In this document: positions 8,677-17,489 of the stretch, piece after piece | How the letters are laid out: each line of letters opens with the position of its first letter | Numbering within the stretch: the first letter of the stretch is position 1 | Source of the DNA: Pseudomonadota bacterium | Lineage (GTDB): Bacteria > Pseudomonadota > Alphaproteobacteria > Sphingomonadales > Sphingomonadaceae | DNA: 61,972 nt | Direction of reading: 5' to 3' | Assembly (NCBI GenBank): GCA_021847605.1 | Contig: JAJZQN010000022.1 | Coordinates: 1-61,972, forward strand | Program-made: the position numbers and the translations under genes | The notes under the pieces: generated by a model | The model's input: the letters and a program-made list of their open reading frames with translations, nothing else | The model's database searches: none | Told to the model about the DNA's origin: nothing

Positions 8677-11394
8677 GTGTACCTGTCCAATACCCTGTCG
8701 CGCCTGCGACACAGCGCTGGACCGGCCACCTCCCTGCTCGGCCTCACCGCGCTGGCGATGGGCGTCGCCGCGCCCGCCCTCGCGCGCGACACCGTGTCGA
8801 TCAGCCGGGACTGGCGCTTCATAAAAGGCGATCCGGCCGGCCTTACCACTGACCTGCGCTATGATGTGCGCCCGCTGATTGAGGATGCCGGCGATGGCAA
8901 GATCGCGGACGCCCGCCCCGACGCAGCGGTAAAAGTCGACGATGCCGGCGCGCAAGTCCTCAAGCCATGGATTCTCCCCAACGCTAATCCCTTCATCAAG
9001 GACCCGGCGAAACATCATGTCCGCCCCGTCGGCAATCCGGGCGGCGACGTCCCCTATGTGCAGGCGAATTTCGACGACAGCGGCTGGACCCATGTCGACT
9101 TGCCGCATGACTGGGCGATCGCGGGGCCTTTCATCAAGGATGGTCCTTATGGCGGCATGGGTCGCCTGCCCAGCTGGGGCATAGGCTGGTATCGCAAGAC
9201 GCTCGACATTCCCGCCAGCGCCAAGGGCAAGTCCCTTTTCCTCGATGTCGAAGGGGCCATGTCCTATGCTACCGTCTGGCTGAACGGCAAACTGGTCGGC
9301 GGCTGGCCCTATGGCTATAACAGCTTCCGTCTCGACCTGACGCCCTACGCCGTGCCCGGCGGCAAGAACCAGCTCGCCATCCGCCTCGACAACCCGGCGG
9401 CCTCGGCGCGCTGGTATCCGGGCGGCGGCCTCTATCGCGACATCTATCTCACCACCGCGAACAAGGTTCATGTCGGCCAGTGGGGCAGCACCGTCCGCAC
9501 GCCAAAGGTGAGCAAGGAACAGGCGACCGTCGACTTGAGCCTCACGCTCGACAATGACGGCGATGCCCCCGCGCAAGTTGAAGTCGCAACCACCCTTTAT
9601 GCGCTCGACGCCAGCGGCCGGCGCATCGGCGGCCCCGTCGCCGGCATCGCGCGCCAGTCCGCCAGCATCGCCCCCCATGCCAAGGCAGTGCTGAGCGGCT
9701 CCACCATCCTCGCCAATCCGCGCCTCTGGGGGCCTCCCCCGACGCAGCAGCCCAACCGCTATGTCGCCATCTCCACCGTGACGCAGGGCGGCAAGGCCAT
9801 CGACAGCTACGAAACCCGCTTCGGCGTGCGCGACATCCGGTTCGATCCCGACAGGGGCATCATCGTCAACGGCGAACATATCCCGCTGCGCGGCGTCAAC
9901 AATCACCATGATCTGGGCGCGATTGGCGCCGCCTTCAACGCCCGCGCGGCCGAGCGCCAGCTTGAAATCCTGCGCGACATGGGCGCCAATGCCGTGCGGA
10001 TGAGCCATAATCCGCCCGCGCCCGAGCTGCTCGACCTCACTGACCGCATGGGCTTTCTGGTGATGGACGAAGTGTTCGACAGCTGGGAAAAGAAGAAGAC
10101 CCCGCACGACTTTCACCTGATCTTCCCCGACTGGCATGAGGCGGATGCGCGCGCCATGCTGCGCCGGGATCGCAACCATCCTTCGATCATCCTGTGGAGC
10201 GTCGGCAATGAGGTCGGCGAACAATATGATGGCGAAGCCGGCGCAAAGATCGGCCGCGAACTGGTCGCCATCGCGCATGAGGAAGATCCGACCCGTCCCG
10301 CCACCGGCGCGATGAACTTCGCCAAGGCGGACATGCTGCTGCCCACCACCGTCGACGTCATCAGCCTCAACTATCAGGGCGCGGGCATTCGCGGCATCAT
10401 CGGCCAATATCCCGCCTTCCGCGCGAAATTCCCCGAAAAGGTGATCCTGTCCACCGAAAGCGCCTCGGCGCTCTCCAGCCGCGGCGAATATATGTTCCCG
10501 GTCGCCGGGGCGATCAGCGGCCCGGTGCGTCCCTGGTCGGGCGGCAACCCCGAAACGCATCAGGTGTCGGCCTATGAGATGCATGCGGCGGACTTCGGCT
10601 CCTCACCCGATCGCGTTTGGGCGGCTGACGATCAGAACCCTTATGTCGCGGGCGAATTCGTCTGGACGGGCTTTGATTATCTGGGCGAACCCACGCCCTA
10701 TTACACCTCGCGCAGCAGCTATTCGGGCATCCTCGACCTTGCCGGATTCCCCAAGGATCGCTTCTGGCTCTACCAGTCGCGCTGGCGCCCGGACCTCAAA
10801 TTCGCGCATATCCTGCCGCACTGGACCTGGCCGGACCGTGTCGGCCAGATCACGCCGGTCCATGTCTTTTCCTCGGCGGATGAGGCGGAACTGTTCGTCA
10901 ACGGCAAGTCGCAGGGCAAGGTAAAAAAGCGCGATTATGAATATCGCTTCCGTTGGGATTATGTCGTCTATGAACCGGGCGAGGTGAAGGTCGTCACCTG
11001 GAAGAAGGGCCAGCCCTGGGCGACCGAGACGATCCATACGGTAGGCGAAGCGGCGAAACTGTCGCTGACTGCCGACCGGGCGACCATTGCCGATGATGGC
11101 CGCGACCTCAGCTTCGTGACGCTCAAAGTGCTGGACAAGGACGGCAATGTCGTCCCCGCCGCCAAGCAGCAAATCGACTTCGCGATCGAAGGACCGGGCG
11201 AGATCGTCGCGACCGACAACGGCGACCCGACCGATCTGACCGCCTTCCCGTCAAAGAGCCGCAATGCCTTCAACGGCCTCGCCCTGGCGATCGTGAAGGC
11301 CGATCCTAAACGCGCCGGCAAGATCATCCTGCACGCCCGCGCCGAAGGACTTGGCGAAACGCAGGTAGAGATCAGCAGCAAGGCGGCGCGTTAG
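8677..11394 (+). CDS. Exported GH2 glycoside hydrolase (beta-galactosidase-like)
   Basis: A 905-residue family 2 glycosidase. The start is GTG at 8677, with GGGAGAGAG 6 bases upstream. A signal peptide (cleavage near ALAR) sends it to the periplasm. Order: jelly-roll sugar-binding domain (GIGWYRKTLDIP, to about 250), immunoglobulin-like domain, TIM barrel, then a C-terminal DUF4982/Ig-like module (AELFVNGKSQGKVKK). The acid/base is Glu512 in WSVGNEVGEQ and the probable nucleophile Glu594 in ILSTESASA. GH2 covers beta-galactosidases, glucuronidases and mannosidases; this domain order is commonest among beta-galactosidases, but specificity is unproven. It stands alone, with a LacI-type operator upstream. 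Confidence 0.9.
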   Translation: MYLSNTLSRLRHSAGPATSLLGLTALAMGVAAPALARDTVSISRDWRFIKGDPAGLTTDLRYDVRPLIEDAGDGKIADARPDAAVKVDDAGAQVLKPWILPNANPFIKDPAKHHVRPVGNPGGDVPYVQANFDDSGWTHVDLPHDWAIAGPFIKDGPYGGMGRLPSWGIGWYRKTLDIPASAKGKSLFLDVEGAMSYATVWLNGKLVGGWPYGYNSFRLDLTPYAVPGGKNQLAIRLDNPAASARWYPGGGLYRDIYLTTANKVHVGQWGSTVRTPKVSKEQATVDLSLTLDNDGDAPAQVEVATTLYALDASGRRIGGPVAGIARQSASIAPHAKAVLSGSTILANPRLWGPPPTQQPNRYVAISTVTQGGKAIDSYETRFGVRDIRFDPDRGIIVNGEHIPLRGVNNHHDLGAIGAAFNARAAERQLEILRDMGANAVRMSHNPPAPELLDLTDRMGFLVMDEVFDSWEKKKTPHDFHLIFPDWHEADARAMLRRDRNHPSIILWSVGNEVGEQYDGEAGAKIGRELVAIAHEEDPTRPATGAMNFAKADMLLPTTVDVISLNYQGAGIRGIIGQYPAFRAKFPEKVILSTESASALSSRGEYMFPVAGAISGPVRPWSGGNPETHQVSAYEMHAADFGSSPDRVWAADDQNPYVAGEFVWTGFDYLGEPTPYYTSRSSYSGILDLAGFPKDRFWLYQSRWRPDLKFAHILPHWTWPDRVGQITPVHVFSSADEAELFVNGKSQGKVKKRDYEYRFRWDYVVYEPGEVKVVTWKKGQPWATETIHTVGEAAKLSLTADRATIADDGRDLSFVTLKVLDKDGNVVPAAKQQIDFAIEGPGEIVATDNGDPTDLTAFPSKSRNAFNGLALAIVKADPKRAGKIILHARAEGLGETQVEISSKAAR

Positions 11395-11418
11395 GGCGTT
11401 GTGCGCAACTTTAGAATT

Positions 11419-11485
11419 CCGTTCGCCCTGAGCCTGTCGAAGGGCTGCACTTCCTGTGTAACAGGAGAGGGCTTCGACAGGCTTA
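11419..11485. repeat. REP-like hairpin repeat, copy 1
   Basis: AGCCTGTCGAAG (11431-11442) and CTTCGACAGGCT (11472-11483) form a perfect 12-bp inverted repeat, preceded by CCGTTCGCCCTG. Within the loop, CCTGT/ACAGG form a small inner stem. The same core recurs at 15.9 kb. It separates the convergent GH2 and M20 genes and may work as a bidirectional terminator. The distal arm supplies the TAA stop codon of the minus-strand M20 gene (11483-11485). Confidence 0.75.
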
Positions 11486-12634
11486 TCCCGTCTTCAGATG
11501 TTGCTCCACCAGCGCGACGTGCAACCGCACGCCCAATTCCAGCACATCGTCGTTAAAATCATAATGCGGATTGTGCAGCGGCGTCGATCCTTCGGGTTTC
11601 GCCTGCCCCAGCCAGATATAAGCGCCCTTGCACGCCTGAAGCATGAAGGCGAAATCTTCGGAAGTGAAGGCCGGGTCGGACGCCAGCCGCGCCGTACCGA
11701 TCGTGGCCGCGGCGTTCAGTGCTTCCTGCGCCGCCTCCGCATCGTTGATCGTCGCGGGATAATAGCGTTGATAATCGACGCTCGCCGTCAGTTCTCCCGC
11801 CAGCGCGACGCCAGCCGCAACCTGCCGGATCGACGCCTCGATCCGATCCTGCACGGCCGGGTCGAACGTCCGCACCGTCCCGGAAATGGTCACGGCTTCC
11901 GGGATCACATTATGCGTATGCCCGCCATGAATCTGGGTGATGGACAGCACGGCCGAAGCGGTCGGTGCGATGCGGCGCGACACGATGGCGTTCAATTGCT
12001 GCACCAGCGATGCGGCCGCCAATATGGCGTCGGGCGTATCCTGCGGAATGGCGGCATGGCCGCCGCGTCCCTCCAGCCGGATTTCGAACTTGTCGGCTGC
12101 GCCCATGATCGGGCCGGGCCGCGTGGCGATCGTGCCGGCGGGCAGATCGGGCCAGTTGTGCAGCCCGAACACCCGATCGCAGGGAAAGCGGTCGAACAGC
12201 CCTTCATTCACCATTTCGCGCGCGCCGCCCTGACCTTCTTCGGCCGGCTGGAAGAAGAAGTTCACCGTTCCATCGAAATGCCTGCTGCGTGTCAGATGCT
12301 GCGCTGCGCCCAGCAGCATCGCGACATGCCCGTCATGGCCGCAACCATGGAAGGTGCCCGGCGTCGTGCTGGCATAGGGCAGGTTGGTCTGCTCATGGAT
12401 CGGCAGCGCGTCCATGTCCGCCCGCAACCCGATGCTGCGGCCTGACGTTCCGTTGCGCAGCACCGCGACCACGCCGGTCCTGCCGATCCCCTCATGCACT
12501 TCCAGCCCCAGCGCGCGCAGCTGCTCTGCGATCCGCCCGGCGGTGCGATGCTCGCAAAAGCCAAGCTCGGGATGGGCATGAATGTCGCGCCGGAACGCGA
12601 CGAGCGGTTCGATCAGGTCGGCAATGTCGGTCAT
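11483..12634 (-). CDS. M20 family amidohydrolase (aminoacylase/hippurate hydrolase type)
   Basis: A 383-residue cytoplasmic metallo-amidohydrolase that removes acyl groups from N-acyl amino acids or related amides. It shows the binuclear metal motifs of the M20D group: GCGHDGHVAMLLGAA with Cys and His ligands, QPAEEGQGGAREMV with the catalytic Glu pair, and GRGGHAAIPQDTPD in the dimerisation domain. No signal peptide. It is the last gene of a run with an Lrp-type regulator 16 bp upstream and an aminotransferase before that, which suggests release of an amino group donor or amino acid for transamination. The stop codon lies in the adjacent repeat. Confidence 0.9.
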   Translation of the reverse strand: MTDIADLIEPLVAFRRDIHAHPELGFCEHRTAGRIAEQLRALGLEVHEGIGRTGVVAVLRNGTSGRSIGLRADMDALPIHEQTNLPYASTTPGTFHGCGHDGHVAMLLGAAQHLTRSRHFDGTVNFFFQPAEEGQGGAREMVNEGLFDRFPCDRVFGLHNWPDLPAGTIATRPGPIMGAADKFEIRLEGRGGHAAIPQDTPDAILAAASLVQQLNAIVSRRIAPTASAVLSITQIHGGHTHNVIPEAVTISGTVRTFDPAVQDRIEASIRQVAAGVALAGELTASVDYQRYYPATINDAEAAQEALNAAATIGTARLASDPAFTSEDFAFMLQACKGAYIWLGQAKPEGSTPLHNPHYDFNDDVLELGVRLHVALVEQHLKTG

Positions 12635-12650
12635 GTGGGAAGTATAAGCC

Positions 12651-13145
12651 TTATCTCTGCTCGCCGAACAGATGCTGGATCGGATAATGATGTTTGATGA
12701 AGGGGGATTTGATCACGACATAGCTGAAATATTTTTCGATGCCGTAATCGCTCTCCAGCATCCCCTCAATGATCGACTGATAATGCGCCACGCCGCGCGT
12801 CACGAATTTCAGCAGATAATCGTATCCGCCGCTGACCAGATGGCATTCGACGATTTCGTCCAGCTTGCGGATGCGCGTTTCGAACCGGGAAAAGTCGCCG
12901 GCGCGATGTTCGGTCAGCGTCACTTCGGTAAAGACGGTCAGATATTCGCCCAGCTTGTGCAGGTTGATATGCGCGCCATAGCCGGTGATATAGCCCGCTT
13001 TCTCCAGCCGCTTGACGCGGGTCAGGCAGGGACTGGGGGACAGGCCGACCGCGTCGGCCAGTTCGACATTGGTGACGCGGCCCGATTGCTGAAGCTGCGT
13101 AAGGATTTTGAGGTCGATCCTGTCCAGTCTGGGTCCGCCCAACAT
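12651..13145 (-). CDS. Lrp/AsnC family transcriptional regulator
   Basis: A 164-residue feast/famine regulator: N-terminal helix-turn-helix (LDRIDLKILTQLQQSGRVTN, then VELADAVGLSPSPCLTRVKR) and a C-terminal RAM ligand-binding domain (EVTLTEHRAGDF to VVIKSPFIKHHYP). The start at 13145 (MLGGPRLDR) is preferred because upstream in-frame sequence is antisense-like, Arg/Pro/Ser-rich and overlaps the aminotransferase. Lrp proteins usually sense an amino acid and control neighbouring amino-acid catabolic genes; the flanking aminotransferase and amidohydrolase are the obvious targets. Twenty bases separate it from the aminotransferase stop. Confidence 0.93.
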   Translation of the reverse strand: MLGGPRLDRIDLKILTQLQQSGRVTNVELADAVGLSPSPCLTRVKRLEKAGYITGYGAHINLHKLGEYLTVFTEVTLTEHRAGDFSRFETRIRKLDEIVECHLVSGGYDYLLKFVTRGVAHYQSIIEGMLESDYGIEKYFSYVVIKSPFIKHHYPIQHLFGEQR

Positions 13146-13164
13146 AGTCCTTGCTCCCCCTTGT

Positions 13165-14568
13165 TTATCGCACCGCTGCGCGAATATCGGCTTCTTCGAG
13201 AAGATCGTCCAGCGTCTTGGCGATGCGGGCGAAAATCTCGTCCATCTCGGCGTCCGACGCGCACAGCGCCGGGGCGAGGCCGATAATATTGTCGGCAAAG
13301 GCGCGGAAGATGACGCCATTGTCATAGGCTTTGGCGAACAGCCGGTCGGCCAGTTTCAGCGACGGGTCGAACCGCGTCTTGCCGCCCTTGTCGCTCACCA
13401 GTTCGATTGCGCCCAGCAGGCCGCGTCCGCGCGTATCGCCCACCATCGGATGATCGGCCAGCCGCGCCAGCCCCGCGTCGAACCGCGCGGCAACCTTCTG
13501 CCCGTTCGCCAATATGCCGCCCTCGGTATAGAGGCGCAGAACCTCCAGCCCCACGGCCGCGCTGACGGGATGACCCGAATAGGTTGCGCCATGGCCGATC
13601 GCGATCTCCGGCGCGGCGCCATTGGCGATGCCCTGGTAAACCTTGTCGGACATCAGCACCGCGCCCATCGGAATGTAACCGGCGGTCAGCCCCTTGGCGA
13701 GCGTCATCAGGTCGGGCGACACATCCTCCGCTTCGCAGGCGAACATCGGCCCGGTACGGCCGAACCCGGTGATGACCTCATCGGTGACGAACAATATGTC
13801 CAACTCGGTGCAAGCTTCCCGCATCGCCTTGAGCCAGCCGACCGGCGGCACGATCACCCCGCCAGATCCCTGGATCGGTTCGCAGAAGAAGGCGGCGACC
13901 TTGTCCCCCCCCAACTGCGCCACCTTGTCCTTCAATTCCTGCACCGACCGGGCGATGATCGCGGCGTCATCTCCTTCCAGATCGCTGCGATAGGGATAGG
14001 GCGACGCTATATGATGCTGCCAGCGCAGCGGCAGGTCGAACCCGCGATGGAAATTGGCGAGCGCGGTCAGCCCGGCGCCGGTGCTGCTCGATCCGTGATA
14101 ACCCCGCTCCAGCGCGATGAACTGCTTCTTCTCGGGCTTGCCGATCGCGTTATAATAATGGGTGATGTACCGGATCGCGCTGTCCACCGCGTCCGATCCG
14201 CCCAGCGTGAAATAGACATGGTCCAGCCCCTCGGGGCTAAGGTCCACCAGACGCTGCGCCAGCCGCACCGCCGGCTCGCTGCCGAAATGGAAATAGCCCG
14301 TGGCATAGGGCAGGCGGCGCATCTGTTCCGCCGCAACATCGGCAATGCTGTCCTGGCCATAGCCGACATTCACGCACCACAGGCCGGCAAAGGCGTCCAG
14401 CAGATCCTTGCCGTCCATATCCTTCAGCCACATGCCCTTGCCACTTTCCAGCATCAGCGCGCCATGCGCTTCATGCCCGCGGAAGGAGGTGACGGGATGG
14501 ATCAGGTGATCGCGATCAATGTCCAGCAGGGAACGGTTGGATTGCAGCGTCATCAGCAGGCTCGCCAT
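13165..14568 (-). CDS. Class III PLP-dependent aminotransferase
   Basis: A 467-residue fold-type I aminotransferase of the omega-amino acid:pyruvate / putrescine:pyruvate group. Seen: the substrate and PLP phosphate region LGGSDAVDSAIR, the YHG motif in ERGYHGSSSTGAG, the aspartate that contacts the pyridine nitrogen in LFVTDEVITGFGRTG, and the Schiff-base lysine in LAKGLTAGYIPMG. Length and motif order are complete. Likely reaction: transfer of a terminal amino group from a diamine or beta/gamma-amino acid to pyruvate or 2-oxoglutarate, giving an aldehyde that the nearby succinate-semialdehyde dehydrogenase could oxidise. That pairing is inference from neighbourhood. Confidence 0.92.
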   Translation of the reverse strand: MASLLMTLQSNRSLLDIDRDHLIHPVTSFRGHEAHGALMLESGKGMWLKDMDGKDLLDAFAGLWCVNVGYGQDSIADVAAEQMRRLPYATGYFHFGSEPAVRLAQRLVDLSPEGLDHVYFTLGGSDAVDSAIRYITHYYNAIGKPEKKQFIALERGYHGSSSTGAGLTALANFHRGFDLPLRWQHHIASPYPYRSDLEGDDAAIIARSVQELKDKVAQLGGDKVAAFFCEPIQGSGGVIVPPVGWLKAMREACTELDILFVTDEVITGFGRTGPMFACEAEDVSPDLMTLAKGLTAGYIPMGAVLMSDKVYQGIANGAAPEIAIGHGATYSGHPVSAAVGLEVLRLYTEGGILANGQKVAARFDAGLARLADHPMVGDTRGRGLLGAIELVSDKGGKTRFDPSLKLADRLFAKAYDNGVIFRAFADNIIGLAPALCASDAEMDEIFARIAKTLDDLLEEADIRAAVR

Positions 14569-14845
14569 AGTGGGTCTTGGGGTTCAGCCTAACCTTATGC
14601 CGCAGAGCGAAAGCCCGATATGGGGCGAATGGCGGCTGTCGCCGCACTTAATCGCGAACCGCCGCGGCATAATCTGCCGCTGTCCTACAGAGGGAGGAGC
14701 ATGCGATAAATGACGAAAGGGCCGGCCTCCGGGACCGACCCTTTCTCCTGCGACGCGCACTTTCCGATAGGATCAGGAAAATGGAATAAAATGTCTCATT
14801 TGGCGGGAAATATGCGAAGTTAAGCGCTCCGCCGCCCGCCCGGAC
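14569..14845. promoter_or_regulatory. Intergenic region with hairpin and dyad
   Basis: No gene in 277 bp. GAAAGGG (14715-14721) and CCCTTTC (14739-14745) make a hairpin that could end the upstream minus-strand dehydrogenase transcript, but no clear U-tract follows. Nearer the aminotransferase, TTATGCCGC (14595-14603) and GCGGCATAA (14664-14672) are a perfect 9-bp inverted repeat, a candidate site for the local Lrp protein. Confidence 0.35.
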
Positions 14846-15916
14846 TCAGGTCAGCGCGTCGGCGATCGCCTTGCCGCACTGCTCGGTATTGGCCGTGCCT
14901 TTCAGGTCCCCGGTGCGCAGGCCCGGTTCCGCCAGCACCGTTTCCACCGCCCGCATGATCGCGGCGGCGGCATCATTCTCGCCCAGATGTTCCAGCATCA
15001 TCGCCGCCGACCAGATTTGACCGACCGGATTGGCGATGCCCTTGCCGGCAATGTCGGGGGCGGAACCATGGACCGGTTCGAACAGCGATGGCGCGGTGCG
15101 ATCCGGGTTGATATTGCCCGACGGCGCGACCCCGATCGTTCCGGTGCAGGCCGGCCCAAGGTCGGACAAGATATCGCCGAACAGGTTGGACGCCACCACC
15201 ACGTCGAACCGGTCGGGGTTCAGCACGAACTGCGCCGTCAAAATGTCGATATGATATTTGTCATGGGTGACGGTCGGATAGTTTTTCGCCATCTCCTCCA
15301 CCCGTTCATCCCACCAAGGCATGGTGATGGCGATGCCATTGGATTTGGTGGCGGATGTGACATGCTTGCGATCCCGCGTTGCCGCCAGTTCGAACGCATA
15401 GCGCAGCACGCGATCGGTGCCATGGCGGGTCATCACCGTTTCCTGGATCACCACTTCGCGCGGGGTGCCGGGGAACATCTTGCCGCCGACCGAGCTATAT
15501 TCGCCCTCGGTATTCTCGCGCACCACCCAGAAATCAATGTCGCCCGGTTCGCGCCCGGCCAGCGGACAGGGGACGCCGGGCATCAGGCGGACGGGGCGCA
15601 GATTGACATATTGATCATATTCGCGCCGGAACTGGAGCAGCGATCCCCACAGCGAAACATGATCGGGCACCGTGTCGGGCCAGCCGACCGCGCCGAAGAA
15701 GATGGCATCGGGGTTGCCGATCTGCGCCTTCCAGTCGTCGGGCATCATCTGGCCATGCTTGGCATAATAGTCGCAACAGGCGAAATCCTGCCACTTCTGC
15801 TCGATACTGAACCCATAAAGGCTCGCCGCGCGCTCCAGCACGCGAATGCCCTCGGGCATGACTTCCTTGCCGATGCCGTCGCCGGGAATGACCGAGATAT
15901 TGTAGTTGCGGGCCAT
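14846..15916 (-). CDS. Tartrate dehydrogenase/decarboxylase or D-malate dehydrogenase
   Basis: A 356-residue beta-decarboxylating dehydrogenase of the isopropylmalate/isocitrate dehydrogenase family. It resembles the TtuC/DmlA branch more than LeuB: N-terminus NYNISVIPGDGIGKEVMPEG, WGSLLQFRREYDQYVNLRPV, and the metal/NAD segment FGDILSDLGPACTGTIG with EPVHGSAPDIAGKGIANP. It would oxidise D-malate or tartrate with NAD+ to pyruvate or related products plus CO2. The ATG has a good GGGAGG upstream. No leuC/leuD genes are nearby, which argues against leucine biosynthesis. It stands between a hairpin repeat upstream and the aminotransferase run downstream on the same strand. Confidence 0.85.
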   Translation of the reverse strand: MARNYNISVIPGDGIGKEVMPEGIRVLERAASLYGFSIEQKWQDFACCDYYAKHGQMMPDDWKAQIGNPDAIFFGAVGWPDTVPDHVSLWGSLLQFRREYDQYVNLRPVRLMPGVPCPLAGREPGDIDFWVVRENTEGEYSSVGGKMFPGTPREVVIQETVMTRHGTDRVLRYAFELAATRDRKHVTSATKSNGIAITMPWWDERVEEMAKNYPTVTHDKYHIDILTAQFVLNPDRFDVVVASNLFGDILSDLGPACTGTIGVAPSGNINPDRTAPSLFEPVHGSAPDIAGKGIANPVGQIWSAAMMLEHLGENDAAAAIMRAVETVLAEPGLRTGDLKGTANTEQCGKAIADALT

Positions 15917-15926
15917 AAAAAACCTC

Positions 15927-16004
15927 CCGTTCGGGCTGAGCCTGTCGAAGCCCTGTTCTTTCTTGAAATAAAATACGGCCCTTCGACAGGCTCAGGGCGA
16001 ACGG
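15927..16004. repeat. REP-like hairpin repeat, copy 2
   Basis: GAGCCTGTCGAAG (15938-15950) and CTTCGACAGGCTC (15981-15993) are a perfect 13-bp inverted repeat; adding the flanks, CCGTTCGGGCTGAGCC pairs with GGCTCAGGGCGAACGG except at the central GG/GG positions. The loop is AT-rich. It has the same core as the copy at 11.4 kb and sits between two minus-strand genes, where it could stabilise or terminate mRNA. Confidence 0.75.
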
Positions 16005-16025
16005 AAATGGGGGAGGGGGAGGGAC

Positions 16026-17489
16026 TTAAAGTTTCAGCCCCGCGATATGGAACGCCTTGGTTTCCAGATATTCCTCGATGCCCGCATGCGCGCCTTCGCG
16101 GCCCAGACCCGACATCTTGACCCCGCCGAACGGCGCGACCTCCATCGCGATCGCGCCGCTGTTGAGCGCCACCATGCCCGCCTCCAGCCGCTCCGCCACG
16201 CGGAAGGCGCGGTGCAGATTTTCGGTGTAGAAATAGGCGGCCAGCCCATATCTGGTGGCGTTGGCCAGCTCGATCCCTTCCTCTTCATGGGTGAAGCGGA
16301 ACAGCGGCGCCACTGGCCCGAACGTCTCTTCCTCCGCCAGCCGCATGTCCCGCGTCGCCCCGGTCAACACCACCGGCCGCGCGAACCGCTCGCCGGTCGC
16401 CCCATCCGGCGCCTGCGCAAAGAGCGTCGCGCCATGGGCCAGCGCATCTTCGACATGCGCCTTCACCTTGTCGGCGGCGGCGGCGTTGATCAACGGGCCG
16501 ATGGTGCTGCCCGGCATGTCGCCCGGCGCAACCTTCAGCGCCGATACCGCCTTGGCCAGCTTTTCGGCAAACAGGTCATAGACGCCATCCTGCACCAAGA
16601 TGCGATTGGCGCAGACGCAGGTCTGTCCCGCATTGCGGAATTTGCTGACCATCGCGCTCGCAACGGCGACGTCCACATCGGCGTCGTCGAACACGATCAG
16701 CGGTGCATTGCCGCCCAGTTCCAGACTCAGCCTTTTGATCGTCGCAGCGCTCTGTTCCATCAGCAGCGCGCCGACCCGGGTCGATCCGGTGAAGGATAGT
16801 TTGCGCACCACCGGGCTGGCTGTCAGCGCGCCGCCAATGGCGGTCGGCATGCCGGTGACGATATTGAACACGCCCGCCGGGACGCCGGCTTCCTCCGCCA
16901 GCTTCGCCAGCGCCAGCGCGGTAAAGGGGGTCAGGTCGGATGGCTTCACCACCACCGGACAGCCGGCCGCCAGCGCGGGCGCGCATTTGCGTGTGATCAT
17001 CGCCGCCGGGAAATTCCAGGGTGTGATCGCCGCCGACACGCCGACCGGCTCCTTCATGATCAGGATGCGGCGATTGGCCTCGGGCGCTGGCACCATGCCG
17101 CCGTCGACCCGCCGGGCTTCCTCGGCGAACCATTTGATGAAGCTTGCCGCATAGCGGATTTCGCCCTCCGCCTCGGCGATCGGCTTGCCCTGCTCAGCGG
17201 TCATGATCCGGCCCAGATCGCCGATATTTGCCAGCACCAGCGCGTGCCAGCGTTCCAGCACGGCGGCGCGATCCGCCGCAGTGCGCGCCTTCCACGCCGG
17301 GAAGGCCGCTTCGGCGGCAGCGATGGCGGCCTGCGTTTCCGCCTCTCCGCAATCGGGCACGGTGCCGATGATCGCGCCGGTTGCGGGATTGTCGACCGCC
17401 ACCGTCGCGCCCGAAGCCGCGCCGATCCACGCACCGCCGACAAAGGCGTTCTGAATGAAGAGGGCGGGATTGTTGAGAGAGAGGGTCAT
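16026..17489 (-). CDS. NAD(P)-dependent succinate-semialdehyde dehydrogenase family
   Basis: A 487-residue aldehyde dehydrogenase. Motifs in order: cofactor site ITPWNFPAAMITRK, the Rossmann FTGSTRVGALL, the general-base glutamate in LELGGNAPLIVFDDAD and the catalytic cysteine in RNAGQTCVCANR, whose paired cysteines are typical of the GabD group. It oxidises succinate semialdehyde or a similar omega-semialdehyde to the acid. Its start overlaps the stop of the GNAT gene (ATGA), so the two are translationally coupled. With the aminotransferase about 1.5 kb downstream it could form a GABA/putrescine-type route to succinate, which is inference. Confidence 0.9.
   Translation of the reverse strand: MTLSLNNPALFIQNAFVGGAWIGAASGATVAVDNPATGAIIGTVPDCGEAETQAAIAAAEAAFPAWKARTAADRAAVLERWHALVLANIGDLGRIMTAEQGKPIAEAEGEIRYAASFIKWFAEEARRVDGGMVPAPEANRRILIMKEPVGVSAAITPWNFPAAMITRKCAPALAAGCPVVVKPSDLTPFTALALAKLAEEAGVPAGVFNIVTGMPTAIGGALTASPVVRKLSFTGSTRVGALLMEQSAATIKRLSLELGGNAPLIVFDDADVDVAVASAMVSKFRNAGQTCVCANRILVQDGVYDLFAEKLAKAVSALKVAPGDMPGSTIGPLINAAAADKVKAHVEDALAHGATLFAQAPDGATGERFARPVVLTGATRDMRLAEEETFGPVAPLFRFTHEEEGIELANATRYGLAAYFYTENLHRAFRVAERLEAGMVALNSGAIAMEVAPFGGVKMSGLGREGAHAGIEEYLETKAFHIAGLKL

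Noticed and set aside
8041..10584. An 847-codon open frame antisense to the efflux factor and GH2 genes
   Set aside because: Composition is low-complexity (Arg/Ala/Gly/His-rich), matches no family and mirrors the codon pattern of the sense genes; a typical high-GC antisense artefact.
14715..14745. Intrinsic terminator between the dehydrogenase and aminotransferase
   Set aside because: The stem is interrupted and neither strand has a U-tract after it; kept only as a possible hairpin.
14846..15916. Assignment as leuB (3-isopropylmalate dehydrogenase)
   Set aside because: The motifs and N-terminus fit the tartrate/D-malate branch and no leucine genes are nearby.
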